A program made the position numbers and the translations under genes. Of a stretch of 15,558 nt of DNA, positions 1-6,894 are shown piece by piece; position 1 is the stretch's first letter; every line of letters starts with the position of its first letter. Below the pieces are notes generated by a model. It did no database searches, was not told where the DNA came from, and saw only the letters and a program-made list of their open reading frames with translations. Origin of the DNA: Burkholderiales bacterium (lineage in GTDB: Bacteria > Pseudomonadota > Gammaproteobacteria > Burkholderiales > SG8-41); NCBI GenBank assembly GCA_019746155.1, contig JAIESJ010000129.1, forward strand, positions 1 through 15,558. Reading direction: 5' to 3'.

Positions 1-107
1 ATGCTCGCGACAATACCCGTAATGACGATCGTGACGATTAGCTCAAGCAGGGTAAAGCCGCTGCGGCGGCGAGCGATGGATGAGCGCATTGCTACAGCGG
101 CAAGCAT
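1..107 (-). CDS. mshO: Type IV prepilin-like minor pilin, 5' fragment (probable MshO)
   Basis: Only about 35 codons are present before the window ends. They encode a class III prepilin leader, Arg-rich, ending in SG and followed by FTLLELIVTIVITGIVAS, with Glu at mature position 5. The call of MshO comes from gene order: in MSHA loci mshO follows mshC and mshD, and both of those lie directly upstream here. There are two possible in-frame ATG starts, at 107 and 89. I chose 107 because an AAGGA sequence sits six bases ahead of it, whereas nothing similar precedes 89. This start makes the gene overlap the end of mshD by 16 bases, which suggests translational coupling. The prepilin identity is firm. 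The MshO assignment is inferred. Confidence 0.6.
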   Translation of the reverse strand, partial: MLAAVAMRSSIARRRSGFTLLELIVTIVITGIVAS

Positions 108-664
108 GCCTTATCCTTGCTCACGTTGCAGTTGAAATTGGTACGATAGCCCGTCAAAGTGACATTCTGTCCCAGCGGCCCCTGCACGCGCACATCCACC
201 CTCAGCACGCGCACGAATGGATTCGAGCCGCCGTCATTCACAATCTGGTTGGTTGCAGGGCCAAGCGTAACCGTAGCATCGCCCGTCACCGTCACTGATA
301 TAGTGTACCCCTCCAGGCCGCTGATTGGCGTATTGAACTGGTCGCGCGCGCCGACGTTCACCAGCCCATTGTAATCGCACACATTGTCATAAACACTTCG
401 CCCCCCCGCTTCCGGTGGAGGACAGACATTTGTTACCTCGGGCTTGGGTGTGGGGTCCAGAAACGGTTTCAACAGAATTTCCTCCAGATAAGCCTCGCCG
501 ATCAGCAGGGCCTGCTCCTGTATCGCCGGATCGGCGCTGCGCGCAGCGAGAAAGTTCATCACGGACATGATACCGATCACGGCGGTGCCGATGATCACGA
601 TGGCGACGATCAGTTCGATCAGGCTGAAGCCGTGCCGACCCGCAGGGATGGTTCGGATCGTCAT
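92..664 (-). CDS. mshD: MSHA minor pilin MshD
   Basis: A 190-residue prepilin-like protein expected in the inner membrane and pilus. It has a 12-residue basic leader ending RHG, then FSLIELIVAIVIIGTAVIGI, so the cleavage site and Glu5 are intact. The stretch after the hydrophobic helix (ADPAIQEQALLIGEAYLEEI, then LLKPFLDPT) and the later VCDYNGL are what I associate with MshD rather than with major pilins. The C-terminal half is rich in beta-type sequence and ends with a cysteine pair (NCNVSKDKACLPL). Its start codon overlaps the mshC stop in an ATGA arrangement (661-664), so the two are probably co-translated. MshD-type minor pilins are thought to prime or cap pilus assembly. Family assignment is from memory of the motif, not a search. 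Confidence 0.75.
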   Translation of the reverse strand: MTIRTIPAGRHGFSLIELIVAIVIIGTAVIGIMSVMNFLAARSADPAIQEQALLIGEAYLEEILLKPFLDPTPKPEVTNVCPPPEAGGRSVYDNVCDYNGLVNVGARDQFNTPISGLEGYTISVTVTGDATVTLGPATNQIVNDGGSNPFVRVLRVDVRVQGPLGQNVTLTGYRTNFNCNVSKDKACLPL

Positions 665-1146
665 GGTGCCTGCACAAACCCCGTGGCGCCGATGATCGTG
701 AACGACTTCGAGCCCACCGTCACCGTCCGGTCGATTTGATCGGCAGTGTTGCCCAAGGCCTTGAACACTACCGGATTATTGGTCATGGCAAGCGTAATCT
801 CCGCCGGGGCGCTGCCACTGAAGGTGGCGGCCCTGCCGCCGGGGTGAATCACATTCTTGGTAAAAGCGCCGGTGGTGCAGTCCGTCGCCCGCTGGTTCAG
901 CACATAGGCATTGGATGAAATCGACAGCTGCACTTCGCAGCCGCTGGTGACCGCAAGCGTCCTCGCGTACCGTGCAGCCGCGGCCACCTCGTCATAAAAA
1001 CCCTTCTCATAAAACGGCTTGCGTTCAAACAAAGGGGTAAGCACTAGCGCCAAAATTCCCATGGTTACCAGCAACATGATCAACTCGATCAGGCTGAAGC
1101 CGGCGTTGTGCCTCGATCGCAAACGGTGGACTGCGTACATTTCCAT
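661..1146 (-). CDS. mshC: MSHA minor pilin MshC (GspH-like)
   Basis: A 161-residue prepilin with a 16-residue leader ending in AG, then FSLIELIMLLVTMGILALVL. The sequence after the helix (GFYDEVAAAARYARTLAVTSGCEVQLSI) resembles MshC and GspH-type minor pilins, where the ARYAR-A-SGC pattern recurs. It sits 44 bases downstream of the glycosyltransferase gene and overlaps mshD by four bases. A second ATG two codons later would work equally well, and I see no strong ribosome binding site for either. The protein is probably a minor subunit at the pilus tip or an assembly initiator. No key residue is missing. Confidence 0.7.
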   Translation of the reverse strand: MEMYAVHRLRSRHNAGFSLIELIMLLVTMGILALVLTPLFERKPFYEKGFYDEVAAAARYARTLAVTSGCEVQLSISSNAYVLNQRATDCTTGAFTKNVIHPGGRAATFSGSAPAEITLAMTNNPVVFKALGNTADQIDRTVTVGSKSFTIIGATGFVQAP

Positions 1147-1190
1147 ACTTTACAGCCAAACTCGACGAACGAGAATATTCCACTCAGTTT

Positions 1191-3506
1191 TCAAGCGCAG
1201 GTCTGCCTCTTTGAGAGACTCATCCCTTGAACCGCATCGCGCTTCAGGGATGAATCCGCGATTTCATTTTCACCCGGGATTGCAATTGGCTCGCGAGGCT
1301 CATCGCACCATTTCCGCCACATCCTTACGTACTCCGTCTCCAGGGCATGAGTCAGCCCTGCAGCATCAGTGAGAGGGGAATTCCTCAACCTCTCGCGCAA
1401 TGATACTCGCAGTTGCGCGAGCCGCTCCGGGTCACTGGCAAGCCCGACGGCGATCTGCATATAGGATGCTTCGCTGTCCGCAATCAGGTCGGTAAGGCCG
1501 GCATTGGACAAGAGGCTTACGCCGACGCGGCCGGCGTGGACTCTGCCGGCCAATGCGACGACCGGCACGCCCATCCATAACGCTTCGCAGGTGGTGGTGG
1601 TCCCATTGTACGGGAACGGATCAAGGGCGATGTCTATTTCGTGGTAAAGCTCAAGGTGGCTCGATACCGTGGGCAAGAAATCGAGCAGGTCAATGCGTTC
1701 AGCCGGAATCCCGTTCTGCGAGAACAGCTCCGTGAAGCGCTCTCTGGCATCAGCGCTGGCAAACGCAAAATTCTTCAGCATCAGCCTGCTTCCCGGCACG
1801 GCATGGAGAATTCTCGACCACAGGGCGATGACGTTGCGGACCACTTTAGCGGCATTGTTGAAGCTGCCGAAGGTAATATGCCCCTTGCGCAATACCGGCA
1901 GTGCGGCAACCTCCGGACTGTCTGGTGGCGGCGCATAAACCAGAAACGAGTGCGGCAACCGCACGAGCGTTTCGGTGTGGTACTGTTCGGTCAGGCCCGG
2001 CGGGTCGGCGTAGGCGTCCGTGATCCGGTAGTCCATGGCGGCAAGCCCGGTGGTATTGGGATATCCCACGTAGGTCACCTGGATGGGTGCGGGCTTGTGG
2101 GCAAAGACCAGCAGCCGGTTTCTCCCGGTGTGCCCGGCAAGATCTACCAGTATGTCGATTTCATCTTCCCGGATTTGCTCGCATACCTGCTTGGCGGTCT
2201 TGAGGTGTATGTCCCGCCACACATCCGCCTGCGCCTGGATGCGGGCTGTGACGTGATCGGGTCTGATCAGATTTGAATAGCAAAAAACTTTGATTTTATC
2301 ACGGTCATGATGCCGGATCACCGGTTCGATGAAATACGACACCGAGTGTGCGCGAAAGTCGGGCGACACGTAACCCACGCGCAGCTTCCTGTCCTTCTGG
2401 CGAGAATTGGCAAATGGCGCGGCCTCGTTGCGCAGGGGATCGGCATGCTCCCGGGCCCACCGGGTGTGCTCGGCGAAGATCTCGGCAGGCTCATAATCAG
2501 CGCTGTAGTTGAGGCAAAAAAAGTAATTGTAATGGGCACCGCCAAACGCCGGCGACTCGGCAAGCGCTTCCCGCAAAGAGGTCAAGGCCCCATCCAGATT
2601 GCCTTCACGCAACGCGACTGCTCCGATATTGGCATGCGCTTCGGGAGACTGCGGCCGCAGCTTTAATATCGCCTCGAAATGCTCCTTCGCTTCGCGCAGC
2701 TTGCCCTGGGCTTGCAACCCCATTCCCAGCCTGAAATGGGCTTCGACCGAATCGGGATTGAATTTCAGTTTGTTCCGGTAATAATCAACCGCGCCCGCGA
2801 GTTGGTCGATGTCGCCCAGGATGAGGGCCAAATTGATATGCGCTTCCCCCAGATCAGGTTGCAAACGCAATGCCTCCTGAAAGCAGGCCACCGCCTCCTC
2901 GAGGTTTTCCTGGTGCTGCAGCGCGCTGCCCAGATTGTTTAATGCACCAGCGAAATCCGGCCGTAGCCGCAGGGCCTCGCGTATTGACTGTTCGGCCTCC
3001 TTGTAACGACCCTGTTCGAGCAGTGCCAGCCCCAGATTGTTATGGGCTTCGACATACTGTCTGTCACAGCGCAGCGCGGTGCGGTAGCTCGCCTCGGCCT
3101 CTGCCAGCCGCCCATGGACCAGGTACACATTGCCCAGGTTATTGTGGGCAGCGGCATAATCCGGCTTTAGCCGCAGCGCGGCGCGGTAGCATTCTGCCGC
3201 CGCATCTGACTGCTCCTGCTGGGCCAAGGCGACGCCGAGGTTATTGTGGGCCTCGGGGTAATCGGGCCTGGCTTCGAGGGCCACTCTGAATGCCTGCGCG
3301 GCCTCGTCGGCCTTGCCTTGGCTCAACAACAGTCTGCCCAAAACGAAAGCGGACCGGGCATCGCGGGGATCTAGGCGTCCCGCCTCCTGATAGCAGGACT
3401 GGGCCAGGGCTGCGTGGCCCCGTTTCTCAAGGATGCTGCCGAGCCAACGGTATAGAAGAGGAAGGAGGATGAAGCGGCCGGATAATGGTCTGAACAACAC
3501 ACCCAT
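1191..3506 (-). CDS. TPR-containing O-GlcNAc-transferase-like glycosyltransferase (GT41/SPINDLY type)
   Basis: A 771-residue protein. Residues 18-321 hold about nine 34-residue tetratricopeptide units with the repeating pattern PDYxEAHNNLGxAL and A-x-LRLxPD. Residues 374-735 match the catalytic region of the O-GlcNAc transferase family: LRVGYVSPDFRAHSVSYF with the family's conserved His (H387), VDLAGHTGRNRL then KPAPIQVTYVGYPNTTG, a Lys in FGSFNNAAKV (about K554) corresponding to the uridine-diphosphate-contacting Lys of the family, and DPFPYNGTTTTCEALWMGVP near 629. There is no signal peptide, so it should be cytoplasmic; residues 1-22 are hydrophobic and basic. The family transfers a sugar from a nucleotide sugar to Ser/Thr or other side chains of proteins recognised by the TPR superhelix. 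It lies 23 bases downstream of the small unknown gene and 44 bases upstream of mshC, in the same direction. Donor sugar and target are not visible; pilins or other MSHA components are a positional guess. Confidence 0.85.
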   Translation of the reverse strand: MGVLFRPLSGRFILLPLLYRWLGSILEKRGHAALAQSCYQEAGRLDPRDARSAFVLGRLLLSQGKADEAAQAFRVALEARPDYPEAHNNLGVALAQQEQSDAAAECYRAALRLKPDYAAAHNNLGNVYLVHGRLAEAEASYRTALRCDRQYVEAHNNLGLALLEQGRYKEAEQSIREALRLRPDFAGALNNLGSALQHQENLEEAVACFQEALRLQPDLGEAHINLALILGDIDQLAGAVDYYRNKLKFNPDSVEAHFRLGMGLQAQGKLREAKEHFEAILKLRPQSPEAHANIGAVALREGNLDGALTSLREALAESPAFGGAHYNYFFCLNYSADYEPAEIFAEHTRWAREHADPLRNEAAPFANSRQKDRKLRVGYVSPDFRAHSVSYFIEPVIRHHDRDKIKVFCYSNLIRPDHVTARIQAQADVWRDIHLKTAKQVCEQIREDEIDILVDLAGHTGRNRLLVFAHKPAPIQVTYVGYPNTTGLAAMDYRITDAYADPPGLTEQYHTETLVRLPHSFLVYAPPPDSPEVAALPVLRKGHITFGSFNNAAKVVRNVIALWSRILHAVPGSRLMLKNFAFASADARERFTELFSQNGIPAERIDLLDFLPTVSSHLELYHEIDIALDPFPYNGTTTTCEALWMGVPVVALAGRVHAGRVGVSLLSNAGLTDLIADSEASYMQIAVGLASDPERLAQLRVSLRERLRNSPLTDAAGLTHALETEYVRMWRKWCDEPREPIAIPGENEIADSSLKRDAVQGMSLSKRQTCA

Positions 3507-3529
3507 CGATCTTTAAGCCATGCGGCGAA

Positions 3530-3844
3530 TCAATCGCCGGCCAATGCGTTAATCACCAAAGCAGTCGTCACTTTGGTAAACAACTCGGGAGGATATCCAA
3601 GACCGGCCAATTCGTCCTGAAAAACCTTGGCGAAGCGCGCTCTGTTGAGGACGCCGAGACGGTTTTCCTGGCGAAAAGCCTTGGCCTGCCTGTAAATCTC
3701 CGCCAAAGCGCCCTCGACCTTCTTTTCGGAGTACCGCCCTCCCTTGGCCGGCTCTGACAGCGGACACCATTGGGAAAATTCACGGGCCAGATTCTTCGCG
3801 CATTGATCGACGCGCTTGCGGGAAGTGAGCCCAAAGAAACTCAT
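3530..3844 (-). CDS. Small hypothetical protein
   Basis: A 104-residue soluble protein that I do not recognise. It is basic at the N-terminus (SRKRVDQCAKNLAREF), has no signal peptide or membrane segment, and looks mainly alpha-helical (EKKVEGALAEIYRQAKAFR, then RARFAKVFQDELAGLGYP). It starts about 60 bases after the intrinsic terminator of the upstream pilin gene. It ends 23 bases before the glycosyltransferase start, so the two are probably transcribed together. No clear Shine-Dalgarno sequence precedes the ATG. The open frame, its tight spacing and its protein-like composition support a real gene. Confidence 0.6.
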   Translation of the reverse strand: MSFFGLTSRKRVDQCAKNLAREFSQWCPLSEPAKGGRYSEKKVEGALAEIYRQAKAFRQENRLGVLNRARFAKVFQDELAGLGYPPELFTKVTTALVINALAGD

Positions 3845-3902
3845 ACGATATCCGTAACGGCTGCTTCACAGCGCTGCGGCTTGCCCATGCCAGCCATAAA
3901 AG

Positions 3903-3939
3903 AACCGCCCAGGCAGTCTGCTGCCTGGGCGGTTTTTCT
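3903..3939 (-). terminator. Intrinsic terminator of the 3956-4333 pilin gene (bidirectional)
   Basis: A perfect 14-base-pair stem, AACCGCCCAGGCAG (3903-3916) against CTGCCTGGGCGGTT (3921-3934), with a TCTG loop. On the minus strand it is followed by a T-rich run (TTCTTTTAT, 3894-3902), and on the plus strand by TTTTTCT. It lies 22 bases beyond the pilin stop codon. It should separate high-level pilin transcription from the glycosyltransferase/minor-pilin genes downstream. Confidence 0.9.
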
Positions 3940-3955
3940 CCGAAACGCCGCTGTG

Positions 3956-4333
3956 TTAACTGCTAACGCCGTAACCGATGAACGTCGCCGTCGTGGTCTG
4001 CGGTCCCGTCACCGTGCAAGCGGCCGACGGAGGGTTCGCAGCAGTAGTTAAAGCGGTTGATGTAATCGTATACCCCGTCGGAAACCCGTCTATCAGTGCC
4101 GAGTATCCCGAGCAGTTAGTGACGACCACAAAATTCGTCCCTATCAATTTGGCCGCTTTGTTCATCGCCGCAGCTGCCCCCAAGCTCGCCGCCACGCCGT
4201 TTGTAGCCGCCTGCGCTGCATCATTCCGGACGTCGAGAAACCTGGGCACTGCCACCGCCGCCAGGATGCCTAAAATGACAATCACCATCACCAACTCAAT
4301 CAAGGTAAAACCCGACTGTTGATTCTTTTTCAT
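3956..4333 (-). CDS. Type IV major-type pilin, short form A (MSHA-like)
   Basis: A 125-residue prepilin with leader MKKNQQSG, then FTLIELVMVIVILGILAAVA with Glu5 and Pro22 in place. The mature protein is short, about 117 residues, with two cysteines (TNCSGYS and AACTVTG) that could form the C-terminal disulfide loop. A strong AGGAG sits seven bases before the ATG. It has its own long leader with hairpins and is followed by a strong terminator, consistent with a highly expressed structural subunit. The closest relative in the window is the pilin at 7664-8044: they share FPTGYT/LPTGYT and the C-terminus TATFIGYG(V/I)SS. MshA or MshB are the likely counterparts, but I cannot say which. Confidence 0.85.
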   Translation of the reverse strand: MKKNQQSGFTLIELVMVIVILGILAAVAVPRFLDVRNDAAQAATNGVAASLGAAAAMNKAAKLIGTNFVVVTNCSGYSALIDGFPTGYTITSTALTTAANPPSAACTVTGPQTTTATFIGYGVSS

Positions 4334-4354
4334 CTGTTACTCCTTCTATCGTAA

Positions 4355-4436
4355 GGGGCCGCAGCCCCGTCAGACCAGAGGCCGCAGCCTCTTTACTGAC
4401 CGTCAGTGGCAAAACGCAAGGCCTATCCAAGAGGCT
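4355..4436 (-). promoter_or_regulatory. Structured leader of short pilin A: tandem UGCG-loop hairpins and a competing stem
   Basis: On the minus strand, ahead of the pilin ATG, are two hairpins with C(UGCG)G loops, which is a UNCG-type stable tetraloop. One is AGAGGC-TGCG-GCCTCT (4377-4392) and the other GGGGC-TGCG-GCCCC (4355-4368). Upstream, AGCCTCTT (4429-4436) is complementary to AAGAGGCT (4386-4393), which includes the 5' arm of the first hairpin, so the two folds exclude each other. An ACTGAC/GTCAGT inverted repeat (4395-4407) lies inside the longer fold. It does not match the c-di-GMP riboswitch consensus that I know. Confidence 0.5.
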
Positions 4437-4522
4437 TCGCGTCATTCTTCATTACAAACAACTGCCGTTACAAAAACCACCGCTACTTTACTTGATGAAC
4501 CCAACTTCTCCGATTCGTTCGA

Positions 4523-4551
4523 GTATTACCATACATTTAAAGAAAAGGCAA
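4523..4551 (-). promoter_or_regulatory. Candidate sigma70-type promoter for short pilin A
   Basis: On the minus strand TTGCCT (4546-4551) and TAATAC (4523-4528) are separated by 17 bases, with TGG just before the latter giving an extended -10 element. Transcription would start near 4516 and give a leader of about 180 nucleotides containing the hairpins at 4355-4436. The hexamers match the consensus only 4/6 and 3/6. I looked for a sigma54 site (GG-N10-GC) in the same stretch and found none with correct spacing. Confidence 0.35.
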
Positions 4552-4632
4552 TATTTCCCGATGAAAAAGTGATTTCCACAATAAAAACATGGCATTGCCA
4601 CGTTCGTTGCGTCCTAAGCCCGATGCGGTCGA

Positions 4633-5250
4633 CTAAAACAGCGTCCGCAGCAAAGGAATCAGAGCAACCAGAACATAGAGACTGCCAATCACGATTAACG
4701 CCGCGAGCGGGCGGGCATGCCGCCAAGCAAATTGGTCGGGGGCATAATACACGCTATCCAGCGGCTTCAGGTTGTTTTCAGTGGCGATCCAGCGATTGAG
4801 CCGCGCTTCGACGCCGCGCAAAAGGCTTGGCCTGATCACCATGATGATCCCGAGCGCCGTCGCCAAGAAACCGGCCATGACCATGAGCAACGTTGCGACG
4901 TCTCTCACCAACCACGACCATTCGCTCAGGCTGAACACCGCCGTCATATCGCGGCCCCAGCGGCCGCCTGACATCACGTAAAGCGTGAAGAGCCCACCTG
5001 CCAGCAACAAGGCGCCATAAATACGGTGATAACGGTAAATATAGCGCTCGGTAGAATGGGGTCTATCCAGCACTTTTGAAACGCCCTCGGTTGACACCCA
5101 TGCACTGATGCGCTGATTGAAGCGCAATGCCTGGTCGGGCTGAAGCAGCATCCACACGCCGTATATGAAGCTCAGAGCGCAGCCCAATAGCAGCAGCACA
5201 ACAAAGCTGCTTCTGAGGATTTCGCCCACAAAGCCCAAGCCTGCACTCAT
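4633..5250 (-). CDS. Four-helix inner-membrane protein with internal duplication, unknown function
   Basis: A 205-residue protein with four predicted membrane segments (about 15-37, 75-93, 118-138, 182-200). I chose the start at 5250 because GGAGG lies six bases ahead of it; the frame itself extends 27 codons further upstream. The two halves are related: residues 30-93 and 133-196 both follow the pattern G-x-x-M, P, R-x-x-x-W, TE, K-x-LD, R-x-x-R, then a second hydrophobic helix with G-x-L-Y/F (for example ISAWVSTEGVSKVLD against LNRWIATENNLKPLD). It is thus two copies of a helix-loop-helix unit with a basic/aromatic loop between helices. I do not recognise the family. It lies between pilin genes, facing the short pilin A, but 299 bases separate them. 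Confidence 0.75.
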   Translation of the reverse strand: MSAGLGFVGEILRSSFVVLLLLGCALSFIYGVWMLLQPDQALRFNQRISAWVSTEGVSKVLDRPHSTERYIYRYHRIYGALLLAGGLFTLYVMSGGRWGRDMTAVFSLSEWSWLVRDVATLLMVMAGFLATALGIIMVIRPSLLRGVEARLNRWIATENNLKPLDSVYYAPDQFAWRHARPLAALIVIGSLYVLVALIPLLRTLF

Positions 5251-5559
5251 CCTGCTCCTCCCCAAATCAAGAGTTGGCCCATCGCTGCCGGTCGGGTTTT
5301 GCCGCCAAGTCAAAAGGATAGCACATTGCATCCCCGGTCATGCAAGGCTCCCGGCCCGGCGATCCAAGTCTATCAATCCCCTCCGGGCGACGGCAATCAG
5401 GTCAAGGCAGGCCGGGAGCCGGCTTATGGGTTGACTCGGGAAACGGGAGTGGTTCATGCAGTAGACTTATTCTATCCTTGATCAAGTGCCCCAAAAAGTC
5501 GATAAGTAAGGCCGGCATTTTTTTCGGCCGTGATCGCCGCCACTGATCAGGAGAACAAT
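5251..5559. other. Divergent intergenic region with an inverted repeat
   Basis: This 309-base gap separates the minus-strand membrane protein gene from the plus-strand zinc-ribbon gene. It holds a perfect 11-base inverted repeat, GGCTCCCGGCC (5346-5356) and GGCCGGGAGCC (5410-5420), with 53 bases between the arms. A weak plus-strand promoter match, TTGATC-N17-GATAAG (5478-5506), would start a leader of about 47 bases for the zinc-ribbon gene. I see no convincing gene in the gap. Confidence 0.5.
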
Positions 5560-6069
5560 TTGGCGCTCGTGAGATGCAAGAAATGCTGGCTGGAAGTCCG
5601 TGCGGAAACCGTAACCTGCCCGAGATGCGGGGCAAGAGTAAGAGAACCCGTCTCCCAAGTAGCGCTGGCATTGGGCGCCCTGCTGATCGTGTTCGGATTG
5701 ATCACCTTCCATCGTTACGGCGGGCCGGGCGGGAATGCCCCGCCCCCGAAATCAGACCCGGCGGCAGAGGCTAAAGCCGAAGCCATCAGCAATCTGGATT
5801 TCAGTTTCAGCTGGACGAAGGGCAAACCCGGCAGCGTAATGTTCATAGACATTACCCTGACCAATACCGGCGCGCGCGACGTCAAGGATCTCGTTATTGT
5901 GTGCGAACATATACTCGATAGCGGGATCGTCCCGGTCAAAAATAGAAGCATTCTCTATGAGACGATTAAAGCGTCGGAGACGAAAACTTTCCCTCGGTTC
6001 AATATGGGCTATTTACCTGGCGATACGCCAACAACGCGCTGCCATGTCGAGGACCTCATTGTGCTCTGA
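5560..6069 (+). CDS. Zinc-ribbon, single-pass membrane protein of unknown function
   Basis: A 169-residue protein starting at a TTG codon. I prefer this start over the in-frame GTG at 5530 because AGGAG (5549-5553) sits six bases before the TTG. It opens with a zinc ribbon, C6-x2-C9 and C20-PR-C23-G, followed by one membrane helix (about 32-50), a Pro/Ala/Lys-rich linker (52-76) and a C-terminal domain (78-169) that looks all-beta (VMFIDITLTNTGARDVKDLVIV). That last pattern resembles small immunoglobulin-like domains that carry an N-T-G motif between strands. The expected topology is zinc ribbon in the cytoplasm and beta domain in the periplasm. It is the first gene of the plus-strand island and is followed 257 bases later by two pilin genes. 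Function is unknown; no catalytic residues are visible. Confidence 0.7.
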   Translation: MALVRCKKCWLEVRAETVTCPRCGARVREPVSQVALALGALLIVFGLITFHRYGGPGGNAPPPKSDPAAEAKAEAISNLDFSFSWTKGKPGSVMFIDITLTNTGARDVKDLVIVCEHILDSGIVPVKNRSILYETIKASETKTFPRFNMGYLPGDTPTTRCHVEDLIVL

Positions 6070-6219
6070 GCCACGGCGCTCAAAACAACGTCAATGATTC
6101 AAAGAGTTATCACTATAGTAGCGCTCGAAGGCACAGACCGGGGCGCTGACTTGGCAGTCTCGTCCTGAAGCCTGCCGGACAGCGCTGTTGACAAATCAGT
6201 GCCTTATACACAAAAAAGC

Positions 6220-6248
6220 TTGACAAACAGGTATTACGCGCCTAGCTT
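6220..6248 (+). promoter_or_regulatory. Weak candidate promoter for the tandem pilin genes
   Basis: A perfect -35 hexamer TTGACA (6220-6225) is followed after 17 bases by TAGCTT (6243-6248), which matches the -10 consensus at only three positions. Another TTGACA lies at 6188-6193 but has only 11 bases before TATACA (6205-6210). The 257-base gap 6070-6326 must hold the promoter for the first pilin unless it is read through from the zinc-ribbon gene. Confidence 0.25.
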
Positions 6249-6266
6249 TCCACGTTGCGGTAGACG

Positions 6267-6306
6267 GGCAGAGTTGCGGCTTTGCCTTTTTGGGGCTGCG
6301 GCCTCA
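6267..6306 (+). promoter_or_regulatory. Leader hairpins of long pilin 1
   Basis: Two adjacent hairpins lie just upstream of the first tandem pilin. GGCAGAG/CTTTGCC (6267-6286, one G-U pair) has the loop TTGCGG. TGGGGC-TGCG-GCCTCA (6291-6306, one G-U pair) has a UNCG-type tetraloop. The second shares the core GGCTGCGGCC with the leaders of the pilins at 3956-4333 and 7007-7495. It ends ten bases before the GGAGG ribosome binding site, so its folding could affect ribosome access. Confidence 0.45.
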
Positions 6307-6326
6307 TGGGGTTATGGAGGACTAAA

Positions 6327-6878
6327 ATGGAAAAGAAACAATCGGGTTTTACGTTGGTGGAATTGGTGACGACCGTCACTATTGTGGGCGTTCTGGCGGC
6401 CATAGCCATACCCAGATTTGCAAACCTGGGCGCGGATGCGCGGGCGGGGGTGATAAAAAACACGGCTAGCGCGATGAAGCAGGCCAATGACACGATTTTT
6501 TCGAAAGCGGCAAGCGCTAACATCACGGGTCTGTCTTCCGGCAATAGCTTGGCAATTGTACAGATCCCCGACGGAAAGGGTGGTTTTGTGTCCATTAACA
6601 CCCACTATGGGTATGCCGCCAATGCCACACAGTTGTACAACGCCATGGTCCAAAACCCTGATCTTGTGGTTGGCAACGATTCTGCTGTAGTAGCGCTCAC
6701 CGACACGGAGCTATTCAAGTACAATTCGGGCCTTACGGCAGGTCAAGCAGTCGCTCCTGACTCTGCTATCCAGCACACCAAAGCGCAATTTCCAACAAAG
6801 TGTGAAGTGGGATACACGAAAGCCGCCAATTCCAATACGGCGCCCATCCTCATCACCGTAGTCACCGATTGTTCGTAA
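6327..6878 (+). CDS. Type IV major-type pilin, long form 1 (MshA/MshB-like)
   Basis: A 183-residue prepilin, leader MEKKQSG then FTLVELVTTVTIVGVLAAIA with Glu5 and Pro22. I set the start at 6327 because GGAGG precedes it by six bases; the 15 upstream in-frame codons would put residues ahead of a standard leader and include the hairpin sequence. The post-helix segment GADARAGVIKNTASAMKQAN followed by DTIFSKAAS resembles MSHA pilins, which have a similar A-x-x-x-IV-x-x-KA pattern. The C-terminus holds two cysteines (KCEVGY and TDCS), likely a disulfide loop. The neighbour at 7007-7495 is a clear paralogue with conserved ends and a diverged middle. This one carries about 20 extra residues in the middle (around ALTDTELFKYNSGLTAGQAV). 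Confidence 0.88.
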   Translation: MEKKQSGFTLVELVTTVTIVGVLAAIAIPRFANLGADARAGVIKNTASAMKQANDTIFSKAASANITGLSSGNSLAIVQIPDGKGGFVSINTHYGYAANATQLYNAMVQNPDLVVGNDSAVVALTDTELFKYNSGLTAGQAVAPDSAIQHTKAQFPTKCEVGYTKAANSNTAPILITVVTDCS

Positions 6879-6894
6879 GCCGGTTTGACGGCAC

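Noticed and set aside
4381..4440. Possible c-di-GMP (GEMM) riboswitch in the pilin leader
   Set aside because: Segments such as GGCAAAACGCAAGGCCTA look similar to GEMM pieces, but they are on the strand opposite to the pilin gene and the GGTAGC/GGGTTACC half is missing.
4523..4632. Sigma54 promoter for the pilin gene
   Set aside because: GG and GC pairs are present but with eight bases, or no GC at the needed position, instead of the required ten-base spacing.
6282..6326. Earlier ATG for long pilin 1
   Set aside because: It would add 15 residues before the prepilin leader and lie within the leader hairpin, while the ATG at 6327 has GGAGG six bases ahead.
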